This document shows positions 13,701 through 28,700 of a stretch of 64,000 bases of DNA, piece by piece (position 1 is the first letter of the stretch; every line of letters starts with the position of its first letter). This stretch comes from Strongylocentrotus droebachiensis. Lineage: Eukaryota > Echinodermata > Echinoidea > Camarodonta > Strongylocentrotidae. The stretch lies in NCBI GenBank assembly GCA_035222895.1, contig JAVYIG010002094.1:1-64000 (forward strand). Direction: 5' to 3'. The notes under the pieces are model-generated. The model did not search any database. It had not been told where the DNA came from and saw only the letters and a program-made list of their open reading frames with translations. The position numbers were made by a program, and so were the translations under genes.

Positions 13701-16700
13701 CACATTTCTCTAACACAGAGCTTAAAGATAGACTTGAGTTCGGGTAAAAAAAAGAAAATTAGTTCTAACAGAATCAAACAAAACTTACACTGAATGTTCA
13801 AGATTACAAATAAATGACATGTGCCAAACAATTTTGAAAGAAAATGTGTACTGGCTGAGTAATGAGCATAGAAAGATAAGGAAATCAAGGTAGTACTAGC
13901 CCCGACACCATTGTGTAGTCCCATATACATCTTTCTGTGTACAGTTCTTGTTACTTTACCAAGACTGGGCCAAGTTTCTTATCATTTTGATGACTCCAGA
14001 ACCTTGCAGTGCACACCAGTACTTACATGCTACATGATCATCTGTTTCTGATCCATTCCACACCTTTTCTTTCACAATGCAATCGCATTACCAGAACTCA
14101 CCTTTATCTTTAATGAATAAGCTCAAGTCCTCTGCTGCGCGCAGTTCACGTTAACAAAATCGAGGCATGTGTTTTTTTGCGGCGGTTTACCTCACCTTAT
14201 CTGAACAAGCCTCAATATAACATGTTAACAACCTTGGCCACTGCTGGACGTCTGTAGTTTTGCCAACGCCATTTATATTTTGCTGGTCCACAACCTCCAA
14301 ACCTTCTTAATTGTACGGAAATTGCAATTAATTTGTTCATATGATGGGTAGTAGCAATACTGTATTCTCACCTGAATCAATGGCATTGGTTTTCCAATCA
14401 CATGGAATTTCTCCACACAGCTGCATGCACCACTGGGACCTACTATAGCAACTCCACAAAGGAATGTCTTTCATGTCCTCGAGGGACTTTCCAGGATGAG
14501 CAAGCTATGATGTCATGCAAGGCATGTCCTGAAGATAAATGGACGGCCGACGAGGGCGCCAAAAACACCACTGAGTGCAAAGGTTGGCTATCAAATTATT
14601 ATAAATGAAGACAAAAATGAAATGGTATCTAAATGGAAAAATGAGAAGATTCAAGAGCCAAATTTAAAAATATTGTTACCAGGATGCAGCACTCAAAGGA
14701 GCGGAACTGAACATATTATTCCAAGTTATTGAGGCAATGGTCAATTAAAGCTATGTTAATCTTAAAAGGATAGTTGAGTTTTGGTAAAGAGAGTACAGTT
14801 TTGGTCGAACTGAATTTAAGTAACCCAAACCTGCACCATTACATTACAAACTAATAGTTTTAACTGTACCATGCCCGAAAGGTATACAAACATTACAAAC
14901 GACTTAATAATAATTAAAAAGAGCCGTTAAACCACAAAAGGGCATTCTCTATAAAGAGTAATCGGTTTCAACCATTTGTAATAATAAAATTGTGCATGTT
15001 ATGTTTTGTTAAAGTCATCAACCACTATTTAAAAACATCTTTTTGAAAAGTGTAAGCATGTTTTAGTCTTTCAACGGCTCGTTCAAAATTATCGAATATT
15101 TTTGGGGCCCTACAAATATTAGACAATTGTATATTTATGGATATTTCAACCGTCTTTGAACCGATTTTGATAAAATAAAGATGATTTTTTTATTTTTTTA
15201 TTTGAATTATATGCTCTTTCAAATTTGACACTCAATTTTGTTCATTGTCTCACCAAAAAAAATTGTGTAACGCCCTCTATACTAAAATTCAACTATCCCT
15301 TTAAGAAGATAATCACTGCAGGTACGATAATTGGCATTTCATTAATCTGATTCTGGTCCAACCTTGTACAAGGTTGGACTGTCACTGTGAGGTTATTCTA
15401 AATAGTTTTAGGGTTAATTGCCACAATGGGGTTAGGGTAAACCTACAGTCTATGATTTTCACTTATATTTTCTGGGATATCTTAACGTTAACGTTAATAC
15501 CAAGTACCTGTTATTCAGAATTGGAACGCCTTGTCGTTTCATAGGTGTTTCAATATAACTTGGAAAAATTTCTCTCATTCGTACAGATAAATGTTTGCCC
15601 GGTACATTTTCCAGTACGGGCGTTGCACCTTGTTACCGCTGTGACTTCGGATTCTATGAAAGCAAGCCATTGAGTACCAACTGTACCATATGCCCAAATG
15701 AAACAACAACACTCCAGAGAGGTTCAAACTCGTCTGGCCAGTGTAAAGGTAATAGCACTTTCGTGTAAATCTGACTTATAGCAGACAAAGTGAAGTGGAG
15801 TGGAGTGGAGTTTGAGATAAACATGTTTATTTTATAACTTTGTTTAATATATCATGACATTGACTAGGCCTTTTACTTATATTAAAATTTAATGCAAGCG
15901 TTTGTGTTAAGTGCCTCGTTAAGAAATATTTCATTCATCTATTATTTCAACAAAGACAATGTTTACTTTTAAACTTTTGGGTGTGTGTCTCGGTCGATTG
16001 TGTGAGAATTATAATTGTCGTTACGAGAACTCACAATAACATCTAACTCTTCCTATATCAAATTTCCATAGCCATCTGTGAGCCAGGACATTATTCCGAG
16101 TCAGGTGTTGCACCCTGTGTTAGATGTCCAATTGGAAGCTACCAACCGTCCCAACAAATGACATTCTGTGTAGACTGTCCCGGAAATACAACCACTCTTA
16201 CAGAGGGTGCCATTTTGAGTGAACAGTGTCGAGGTGTGTATGACTGCAAAGAAGGTCATTACATTTGTTGCACACAAAAATATTTCATGAAAAGGTTTTG
16301 GTTAGTGTGATAATACTGACGTAGATCAGAGTTGAAAACTGTTCTGAAAACTTGTTTCAATTACAAGTTACAATAACTGTTATAAGCTACCTAAATCCTG
16401 GCATTCGATTATTTATAATACAAACTTTGCATTTGTTATTGATAACTAGTTTAATGAAACGGGGCCCAGATGGTATTACAGAAAAATCTTTAAATGATAA
16501 CTTTCGTCTTATTTGTATTACTAATTATTCTTCGCCTCGGGTCATTAACAAATGTTTGACAGTTGAACACGCCTTACAAATACATATACCTTTCATGATC
16601 TTAAATGTTTAGGGGCCAAGCCATTTTTCCTAGTTTAGAGGGGCACAAAGCCTCCCACCTAGAATCGCATGACAGCTAAAATTCATTCCGAAATTGACAC

Positions 16701-19700
16701 AGTGCCATTTTTGTTTGCTTTTCGTTAGTTTAATAGTCCGTTTCATTTTGAAGAAATAAAACAACATACAATCCCTCTACGTGAAATATGTCGAGCATCG
16801 AGAGAAAGGGTACTGAAAAGTTTCTTTCCTATGATAACTTAGAGATATGTTCCCAATTAAGAAACATGGGAATGACATATTCCCCAAAATGATTCAGATT
16901 TAAAAGCTGATCTTAACTTCCGACCAATCCTATTTCTCTTTCAAAACCATGTTTCCACAAATCGTTCTATTTTCCCAGATCCTTTCCTTTTTTTTCCTTC
17001 TTTTTTTTAACCAAAATCAATTCGATACAAACTGGTCGAATTTCCAATTAAATGATATATGTATAGTTTCTTCTGTAAATCATGATAGGCTAAATGCATA
17101 CAAACCGGACTTTTCGACTCATCGTTTCAATCTAATACAAGCCAACATGTAAACTAAAGAGTATAATATGTGGTTTCTTCTAGATATTGATGAATGCAAC
17201 AGTCAACCGTGCCAGAACAACGCTACCTGTCTGGATAGACTGGAGAGATACTCCTGTCTTTGTGTTCCAGGTTTTACTGGAGAAAACTGCGAAGAAAACA
17301 TTGATGAATGTGGATCTAGCCCTTGCCTTAATGGAGCAACTTGCAAGGATAGTATTAACTCCTATGCATGTCAGTGTGCGCCGGGATACGAAGGTAATCA
17401 CAAGTTGTCGATTAAGGTAAAGGCAAGAAACAATATAAATGGAGGCATTTAGACACTACGCTGACTGAAATTATAACGTTTTAAGATATTTTGAGACACC
17501 GAAGCGAGCGAGAAAATAAGACACTCAATCATCTTTCAAGTGTATCAAAGACGCCGACCTAAATTATAAAGAAAAACAGGGTGGGATGCATATATATGGG
17601 GCCATTTATGTGATCGAAACTTTCAATAATGGTAATTCCCGAGTCAGATTTATTAAATTTTTCGGTGTGTAGTAGAATCTAGTTCATTATTAGGCATAAT
17701 ATTAATCAAGTCAGGTATAAAATTAATCACAGACGTTAGGACACATTATTGGTCACAGATTGAGAATTTTTGGACCCATTAATTTTTACTAAATGACACT
17801 CTCTCCTCGGTATCTTTTTTGATCCAGTGAAAAATTACGTAAGTTTTTTTGCTGTTACGAATTGCCCTTTTTTGTTGTTATTGCTTTCTACAGGGGCTGG
17901 ATGCGACCTAGACATCGATGAATGTCAGTTGACACCCTGTCAGAACAACGGTACCTGTGTGAACTATGCTGGTTTCTATGAATGCCGATGTCCTGATGGG
18001 TTTCATGGGCAGAATTGCGAGTATGAGATCAACGCCTGTTCTCCGAATGCCTGCCAGAATGGAGCGACTTGTGAAAGTGTTCCTGGTGACGTGTTCGGTT
18101 ACAAGTGCATTTGCCCGACAGGTTATTCCAACCTAAACTGCTCTCGCGACATTAATGAATGCAACAGTGACCCTTGTCTCAATGGAGGGTCGTGTACTGA
18201 TGAAGTGGCTCGCTACACTTGCGATTGTCCGAACGGATACGAAGGGGATAGATGCGAGATTGACATCGATCTATGTGCAGATGTTGCATGTGAAAACAAC
18301 GCCACGTGCGTTGACTTGGGTACATATTGGGCCTGTCTTTGTACCTCTAGTTTTGCCGGCACATTCTGCGAGAAAAACAAAACTATTTGTGATGATGACC
18401 CCTGCCAGCATGGTGGCAACTGCACAAACTTAGCGGGAAATGAGTTCAGCTGCGAATGTCGTGCAGGATTTGCAGGTCAGAATTGTGCGGTTGCCATAGA
18501 CGGGTGTTTGTCTAGTCCATGTTCCAATGATGCATCGTGCAGTACCGATCCGAATGGACACTCTCTATGCCTATGCACACCAGGTTACACAGGTAGGCTA
18601 AACTGAATGACACCAATGGTAATCTTGAAATTAACGGAAATCCTCGTCTTATTCTTGTACAAGTATTTAGGGTAAAATAAATAGGGTTCGTGTCTGGTAA
18701 CCATGTATCTTCAAAGTTGCCATTACATGGGGATGTACTTTGTTAAAAAGCGTCTCCAAATTTCTCTTAAATCTTCTTTGGCTGGTTAGTTGGTTGGTTC
18801 TTGTAGGGGGGTAATAAAAACTGTGCTGTACTCGAGGTCATTCACATTAAACGGTTCAGTCATTACGTTACACCAGGTTCCCTGTGTGAAAACTACAGAA
18901 ACAAAGACAAGACAGACACAGAGGGCAAACCAAGGTTGGAATATCAATTATATCGATACTTGAAAATTACTCGCATATCATTTCAATTACCATACCAGGG
19001 TCTTTCTGCGAAGATGATGTCAACGAATGCATATCAGAACCTTGCGGTGTTAATGGAACATGCATCGACAAGGTCGCCTCTTATGAATGCCACTGTCCGG
19101 GTGGCTGGGAAGGACCTAACTGTGCAGTGAAAACGAACTTCTGTGTGGAAAACCCCTGTGACAATGGAGGCACTTGCAGTAATGTGGAAGATTACTATGT
19201 TTGTATTTGCCCTGCAAGCTACAAAGGTTATTATATTGTTATTATATAGATTTAAAGCTAACTAAAATATAATACATGTAAGCTTGAGTAACATTTACTT
19301 GTTAAAAGAGTCCTGAACTTCTACAAGACAGTGACAATTATGATTCCTTTGTCCCTGTAGATTTTTTGCCTTTTATGTTTATTTTTTATTTTTGTGCGCT
19401 GTGGAAATGAGAGAGGAAGTTAAACCTAAATTAAAAGTTGTAAAGACAATGTCGCAGAAGAAAATCTGCATACGAAAAACTTTAGAATAGTAACAAAATT
19501 ATAAATATCATGAACGAAAAAGCTCTTGCTAGAAACATGATACACTTCTGATATTCTATATACCATAATGGTGTATGGAATATCAGAAGTGTATAATAAA
19601 GATTATGTAAAGGCCTTTATCAACAAATATATTGGAACTTCTTTCGTTTTTTTTCTTCTCTATTTTCTTAGGAGTTGAATGTGAGGTAGGGGTTGAGCAG

Positions 19701-22700
19701 TGTTCTTCTGAACCATGTTACAACGGAGGTACTTGTCAAGAGAATCTCAATGTTCTTCATTGCCAATGTCCTCAAGGGTTTACCGGTGACTACTGTGAAT
19801 TCAACATAAACGAATGCCACTCAGTGTTAGTACTTTTTTCAAAAAGTCTTGCCTCGTTTCATTTTATTGGCATATTTTATCCTAAAAAAAACATGCCAAT
19901 TACTCATCTTTTCTGTAATACGTCCTAATCAAAAATGCTAACAAAGAACCCTATCTTTAGCTTATTTCTGATTTCCTTTTTTTAAAAACGTAATAGTGAA
20001 TATCCATTTGATTTATGAAGATATAATTATTGTTATAATTCCTAGTTTCTAAACGCATTGTTTAAAGGTATAGTATTTTACCGATATTGCTACCTCTGTT
20101 GTAATGTATTTTCAATTGCGCCATCTTTCGGTAAAGGCGTACATAGAGCAGTTTCCCGTTCCTGCACCCAAGCATCAACATGCAAGCTTCATGCAGTTGG
20201 TGATGCGATGCGAGACATGGCTGTCGACACATCTGTGCTAATTTGTAATTTCAATGACAATTTCAGGCCTTGTTTTAACAATGGAACATGTATTGATGAC
20301 GTGTCGTTCTATCGCTGCATGTGCCTGATGGGATACACTGGCTACCATTGTGAACAGACCATCTATCCTTGCCTTGATTCACCATGTGAAAACGGTGGAA
20401 CCTGTTTACATCTAGCACCTGGCTCACACAGGTAATGTATTTTTTATCTTTGCATTAATTTGTACATACAGTTCATTTATTGTATGAAAATAAATTTACA
20501 AATTAAAATCTTCGTTTAAAATTAGTTCTAATTTGTCAAATTAAACGGTACACATCAATCCGGGAGAGAGAGGCATCAATACAACTCTGCAAAACCAAAT
20601 TAGCAAGTAGTCTTTAAAAGTTATCAGCACACCAAAGAAAGCAGATACTTGTAGGAGACAAGTGTATATCATGAAATTATATTTGTTGACATGTCATGAA
20701 ATGTTTATTCCAATGCTGGAACCAGTTTTGTGACGCTGTCCGCCAAGTCCTTGATGTACATGGTACGATGGACTTCATTTTTTGTAAATTAATAGGTTTA
20801 CAATTTTTACATTAAATAGATTACCTTTGCATGTCATGATAGAAGGCATTTTTTTAGCCATTGTGTACACATTTGTCTCTCTCCACCCGGGTGGCGTTTC
20901 GAAACTTCATATGATGTTGGGGCCTAATGCTTTTAATGCATTGTGTATGGATAATGGGCGTTGTATCGAACTGAAAAGCTTGCGTTATATATTTAATATG
21001 GCTTGGAAGCGCCTAGAAATGTTACATCATAATCGGGATTTATATTGTCACCGTTAATTCCTACTGGTTTTGTCTTTTTCAAACTATTTTAGGTGTTATT
21101 GTCCTGAAGGTTTTACCGGTGACAGCTGCGAAACAGACATCAATGAATGCAGCAGCTTTCCCTGCTTCAATTATGACGAGTGTGTGGATGAACGTAATGG
21201 TTATTCGTGTGTCTGCAAGGCTGGTTTTAGTGGCACCCACTGTGAGGTTGATATTAATGAGTGTGCATCCTCACTCTGCCAGAATAACGCAATTTGTGTC
21301 GATCTTCCCGGTGACTTCTCTTGCGAATGCTTGCTTGGATACGAAGGGGTATTTTGCGAGGTAAATTATGTGTTTAAAGTAGACACACGAAGAATCAAAA
21401 GTGTTTTGAATTGATGCAAAACTCATATCATTGCGAAGGGGAAGCCTTACTGATCAAATACAACAACTCTCCTCTTCAAAATTTGTTTGGGGCCCACAGT
21501 AAGCAACTCTCAAAATTGTTAGTTTCGAGATCCAGATTTTCTGCCTTCAGCGGTCCTTTGTAGAGCGTCAATATTTGTGACGTCACACACGGCACACGAC
21601 TGGCTAGCTGCAGACTAATACACGCGCGACTCCGGTAGGCGGCCGGTACTGAGCTGTTTGTCCAGTGTGTGACGTCACTATTCAGAGGGGGTCTAAGAAG
21701 GGTCTTGAAAATTGCATTTTACGCCTTTCCATGATATCTATATGATTTCTCATCAAATTATTCGTGTTTTTCAAGAGAAAATCTTTCCATCCATATGTAA
21801 TTTGTTCTAATTATCAGTTGTAGTGATTTTTTCTTTGTGTAGCTCCTTTAAATGGTTTAGCCCTATGATAAAATTGTATGGGGTACTATATACTCGTTCC
21901 TCAATCGAAGTGTGAATAAACAGCTACTTTACTTAGATTGAGACTTGTACTCCTGTGCTGTTGAGCTCAGTTATCGGCAATCTCTCTCCAATATCTTCGA
22001 TCAGCAGCAGTAATCATCTAGTTGGAAAACAAAATATACTAAACCCTTATAAGAATCATTAGGATGTTTTAATTTGTAAACCATATGCATGTTGTAATAC
22101 AGGTCGAAACATTTATGAGCCATTTTCATACTCTTCGTCACTTTCTATTAGACCGATATCGATGAGTGCATGCAGCAGCCCTGTAAGAATGGAGCGACCT
22201 GCCTGGATGACGTGAATGCTTTCAAATGCATCTGTGCTCCAGGATTTATAGGGACTACATGTCAGGTGGTAGAGGCTCCGCAGTGCTATCCGACGAATCC
22301 CTGTATGAATGGTGCCACGTGTTTGGGGAGAAGTGACAGCGCGGAGTACACGTGCCATTGTTTGGCGGGATTCACAGGAACCCTTTGCGAAGAGAGCATC
22401 AATGAGTGTATCGGGAATCAATGCCTAAATGGAGCCACATGCATTGATATTGTAAGAAACGGAGGAAAAAAGCGCCTAAAGACATACAGTATATAACAAT
22501 AAAATTGTGCATACCCCTTGTACATTTTATGTTTTTGTGTTTTTCGTAACTTATGAATGAAAGGTGGAATAGTTGAAAAAGGGCCTTTGTTGATTACATT
22601 GAGATGACAAATTAATTGTTCACATCCATAAATTATTACAAAACTTGGTAAGGGTATGAATAATGAAGTTGTTCACTCTATGGTCTAGAGCAAGCCACAC

Positions 22701-25700
22701 AAAAATTGATATTGATAATATTCTAACCGTTATATTATCTGGTCTCTATCATCATGGTCTCTATGGAATAGTTGGGATAACACTGTTAAGGAACATCTAT
22801 TCTTAAATATAGATATAGCAAATCACACTATGTGTAGTAACAATTCTCTAAACTTGAATTTCACAGCTTGTGGTCCCACCTCATACTGTAATTCGTTTTT
22901 AAATAATTTTCCAGTAACCTCTTTGTGTTATCTGTGTATTCCTGGCATTGACTAATAGGGTATTTTAGATCTACATATTTAACAAAGCATAATGTCATTC
23001 CGGATATTATACATTAAACACTAAAAATGGGCCCGCAGAAGAGCATTCTCAGGAGGCTTTGATAACCCACATTAGAGACGTTTTGCTTACTTATGCACCC
23101 AACTTCTACAATTGTTTCTTCTTCTCTTCATATTTTGCGTTTCTCTATTCATCCCGTGCTTCTTAGGTGAATGGATATGTTTGTCGCTGTCCACCAGGAT
23201 ACGAGGGTGTCCTTTGTGATGAGAATTCTGATGACTGTACACCAAACCAGTGCGAGAATAATGGTGCATGCATTGATCTTATCGATGGTTTTATTTGTGA
23301 TTGTCCAGAAGGTACATATTTATTAACCTTATCATGCTTATTAAGCCTTTGAATACTCATGTATTACCACATTTTATGTAATAAAGGCCCAAAGGCATGA
23401 AGATTGCTTTACAACCAAACACATATATACATAGAGTTTCAAATTTGTTTTCTGTTCTGCAAGAGCCGGAATGACTATAACTATGTCATTACGAAAAGGG
23501 TTGTAATCCCCTTTTGGTCCTTGTCGAATCTTATTTCACCTTTAGTAATTATTTCAAATTTATCACATCTGTTTGAAACCAATTAAAAAACAAATAGTTT
23601 CATCCTCCGGGCTGCATTTATTTTGTTAGTATACCAATATACCAATGACATCAATCCGTATTAAATCCTTCTACAAGCTTGGAAAGGTTTTAAAGAGTAT
23701 GGATACTACACCGTTTATATATTCTCTTTCTTTTTATCTTGTAAGCCGCATATTTGTATTCATTTTTAACTTGTGAAAGGGCGTCTGGGCCCCTGCTCAA
23801 ATCGAAGCGGTTCCAAAATTATTCTCCCTTAATTCTCGCTACCCTAAATAGGTACGAAAATCTCGAAATTCGCGAGACGAGGTAATTTTCACTCTCTCGG
23901 GTCGTCACTACAACTTCCGGTATAGAGTCCCATCCCGCTGTGCAGAGTTTTCACGCACGCTAAAATCAGGGTTCTTACGCTTGGAATCATGAGCCCAGCA
24001 CTGTGCAGCCTCACAAAAGAAAACCATCGTCACTGATGTCAAAAGACGCAAAAAACAACGAATGAAATGTTCAAATAAACGTTGAAATATTTGCGAAAAA
24101 AAAACAAGACCGAGCAGACGACATATTCGGTGCATACACGTTGTGTTTTACGTTTGCGCTATCGCGCCTAGTAATATAGCGCCTGCACAGGAAGCTGTAA
24201 TGTCGAAAAGCTATCCCATAATGCAATGCGCGTTTTCAGGATTTTCCCCGGATCTCGGCAGAATCGCTATTTGGGGTAGCGAGAATTGAGCAACTATATG
24301 ATTAATTCACTACAAAAATGAAATAAGTAGTCTATGTCGACCAAATTTTATGCACCGTGCGCCTCCTCCCCCTCCATCCGCCACTTATCTCATTTTTACC
24401 CTTAATATTGATTTTTCAGAAATAATTTAACATGGGCAATACAAGTTTCGTCCGAATTCTGGCAACTAAATACATCCATTACCACAATTCCGTCTCCTCG
24501 TTTTTTAGCAAGCTGCTATTCTTTTTTGGAAATGTCGGCCTACATACATAGCTTATTTTTATTTTTCGCTTAACTGAAATAAAGAAACATAATACGTGTT
24601 TCATTCTCTATACAAACATTCCAGGGTTTGATGGAACTTTGTGTCAGGTCAACATCAATGAATGCGAGTCTACACCATGCAAACACGGAGGAACGTGTAC
24701 AGATCATGAAGGATTCTTTACATGTGAATGCCTGCTTGGCTATGGGTAATTCTTAAGGGGAACCTGACACGTTCTTACTCTCCATTCTTGTAAATGTGAC
24801 ATCATGAATATCATGGAATACCTGTTATAATTATGTAATTCATCATGTAAATTTATAGTTTAATACACACGTAATTCTCTAAACTGAATACTAGTTATAT
24901 AACAGGATATTGCCGATGTATTAGGCGCTATATAAGCACAAATATTATTATTATTATACTGTTTATCCGGGGAAACAATTCAATTCAACCTGCTGGGAAT
25001 TGAACCACAAAAGGATTTCGAAAATGAAATATAGTTGAAAATGAAATCCCAACTTTTTTGTTAAACGCTGTTAGGAAAAGTAGGCCTATGTATAAATCAT
25101 TTAAAGTGTGAATTATTGAAATATTGATAGAAAATTTACAATTCATCTATCACGAAAAAATGATCAATTAATTGTAAATTGAACCACAAAATGATTTTTT
25201 TTAAAAGACATAAAATTGACAAAAGAAATAACTATTTGTTTTGTTATATACAATTGAGAAATGTATTCATTAATCATTTAAGATTCTAATTACTAAATTA
25301 TTTTTCGCAAATTTACAATTTGTTATACAGCAGAGACATGTGTGAAACCGACATAAACGATTGTGCCGGGAATCCCTGTCACAATAGGGCTTATTGCCTG
25401 GATGGACTGAACAGCTTTACATGTACGTGTGCACCAGGATTTACTGGGGAACTTTGTGAGAATGGTAAATATTGCACATCATTTTTTTCAAACTATTTCT
25501 TTGAAATGTATCTATTGCGCATGTCCAAAAAGTATTTGTATATGACATATCAGATGTTGTGGTATTTCATGGTGTTTTATGGAATGGCAATGCAGGACAT
25601 GTAGGAAAGTAGTCCACACCTCAACCATGTTAACGTGCCTTAAGATATTTGATTTGGGTCATCAACGGAAAGACATAAACGTGTATTGTAAATGAAAAGT

Positions 25701-28700
25701 AGAATGTAAAACATGTTAAAACACGGATCGTTTGTTAACAATTCGTTCCTGTTTTCACGAAGTGATGGTAGTGAGGAAAATCCGCACGCAAATTGTATGC
25801 GATTTTCATTCACTACCGTCACTTCGTGAAAATAGGGACGAATTGTTGCTGTTACCAGTGATATCGCTGCATAAACTGGTATAATTAACGCCAATAGTCT
25901 TTCTTCCCTGATTCCATTTTTGTTCAGTTCTTCCGTCAAATTATGACTTCATCTTCATTCAAAGTCGCCCTCTTCTTGTGCGTGATGATATATTTTCCAG
26001 TGTTCAACCACAAGTGCTTACATTGTCGCTATGGTTACGGACAAGCTCCTCGCCAGCATCTTTCAGCCTTCTCCATCTTAAGACAGCTTCAGCTATTCTG
26101 TTGATGGCGATTGAAAACCCTTGCTCATTAAGGGTAGTAATGGAAAGGTATCTTTATCCCGTACTAAGAATTGTTGGTAAAAAAAAAGTATTCAATACCT
26201 ACCATGTTTACTCAACACGTTTCCTTGACCTAAACCGCAAACCAGATATCCCCAAAATCTGACACGATTTACCCTCCACCTGCTACTTAGGGAAGTTCTA
26301 ACGTAGGGATAGTTTTTAGCAGGTAGTAGTCCGGAGTATTTTTCCGAAGGAAATGTAGTTATCGGCTGTTAGTTGCATGTTTTTTTTTTTTTTTTTTAGG
26401 GGGGGGGGGGTTTGCTAGAGGTAGCAGAAGTGTTCTTGAATGAGTGAAATATTTCTGTAAAAAATGAATTCGTCTTGATTAACTAATTCATTGAGCCAAA
26501 ATTTCACCTTTCCCCAATAATGTGGTTCATGGTGTGAAGCATTATTTTGATGCAGTTATACAAAGTCTGTATTCCTTGGGGATTAAAAAAATACCTGAAA
26601 TGAGTCCTAAATAATCAACATAATCAACATTCATTTTTTCATGAATGTTAAGTGACGTATTCAAGCATGTTTGCTTGCTTCATTATTCTGTAAAATGCCA
26701 GTAGATGAACCTATTACCTACCTATCATTTCAACAATAAGTATACTGTACGTACTTAACTTTAATTCTGTTTACCTCGCTTATGATACACTCCACAAAAT
26801 GTTCTCCTTTATAATGTTTGCCTTGTTTGCCCCATACAGCCTACTCATTGAGACACATTCAAATCTCTGCGACAATGTGTGGCATCACATAGTCTTTACA
26901 TGGGACTTGGAGGCCACTGGAAATTGGGAGTTGCGAGTTAATGCTAGTCTTCTAGAAAGTGGAAGTCATCTAGCTTCCATAATGCCTGAGGATATATTAT
27001 CAATCGGGGCATCGCAAATGGAAACTCAGGGTAAGAGGACCTTACGACCTCATAGATTTGGTTAAATTCGTTGGGGTTGGGGAGACTTACCACAACTCTC
27101 ACCTAATACGACTCTTCCAAACTGTCTTGATTTTACCCGGATAGTATTATATAAGCAAAACTACATATCATTTATTTAGGCAAACTGTTGGGATTTCTTG
27201 AATGTTTTTGGGTTTATGTTTTATAGAGACAGGATATTTTATTGGTATAATGATGCGTTTTATATACTTACTTTCAGATTATTGTATGGTACGAGAGGAA
27301 ATTAATTGTGTGTATTGTGGCCTCCTTATGCTTTCGGAACTCTTGTAATTACGACTGGAGTTGTCCATATCCTCACTCTTTTTGGTCTTCTACTTCATCA
27401 ATTATTCTTTTTCCTCATTTTCTTCTCATTCTTCATCCTCCTCTTTTTAACTCTTTACTTCTTCTTTTTTCTTTATCCTGTGTTTTTATCTTCAGAAGTG
27501 GTGTTCTTAAGTAGCTACAATCTTTGGAGTTCAGAAGTTAGTGATGACATCAAATCTGAACTGTCCACAAATTGCATAAGTGGATATTTTGGTGACCTCT
27601 TATCCTGGACTGAACTTGTAGTTGAAGTCACTGAGTCCAATGAACTCTTGTCGACATCCCCGTCGGTTTGTGACTGTAAGTAAAATAACAATAGTAATGG
27701 TAGTTAGAAAGGAAAGAGAAAATGAAATAATAACAGTAACAATAATAACAACAACAAAAATGATAAGATAAACATAATCATTATAATGACAATAACAGCA
27801 ACAATACTACATGTATTAGTGGTGAGGTGTAGTAAGTGGGTACTTATGATAGCAGATACAGATGATAATTCCAAATTTCTTTGGAAAACCGCACAGCTAG
27901 GACGTAATGCGCTATGCATTAAAAGGAATTGTATTTTCTATTTAGATTTTGGATCCAAATTTACCATGATCATCGTGATTAGGTCTTCACCAGAATTCGA
28001 AGACCATCATGACGAGCAATTTGTTATTACAACAGATTATACGCCAGAATAGGCAGTTTATAGGGTTACATTTTAAGTAAGGTACTTTGTTTTATTGGAA
28101 CTATTAAACTTTACTCATTTTTGTACTGAAATATCAATGAACCTTTTGATTATAGGTTAAACGGTCAAACGAAAAACATTACATGAAAGGTACACAAATA
28201 AACATCTTGCTTTGTTGCTAGTCCTCATTATTCTTCTTCTTCTTCCACCTCCTCCAACTTTGTATGGGCGCATCGTTGACCATTTTGCTCTTTTCCTCCT
28301 TTTGCAACGCAACTTAATTATCACGAATATTCTCCTCACGGCGCACCTCCTATTACAAATATAGTAAATATACTCCTAAAAATGCCTGTCTTTATACTAA
28401 TCACATGCTCTGGAACATAAACATTTATTTGAAACACACATTAGTATAAAGTTATTAACATGATGTATCCTAATTTTGCAGCCTTTGATGAATGTGTCAG
28501 CAACCCATGTAAATACGAGGGCACGTGCATCAATCTGCCAAATGAATTCACCTGTGCGTGCCGGGATGGCTTTACTGGACCGACCTGTGAGGGGTTCGTT
28601 GATATCTGCAAGGAGAACTACTGTCAACATGGCGGGACCTGCTCAACCATCGAAGGACAATTAGTTTGTGCCTGTGAAGTAGGACTCTCCGGAGATCATT

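Noticed and set aside
27306-27495. Hydrophobic N-terminal extension before the third pentraxin exon
   Set aside because: It is the long pyrimidine tract before the acceptor at 27493-27495 read as Leu/Phe/Ser; the exon starts at 27496.
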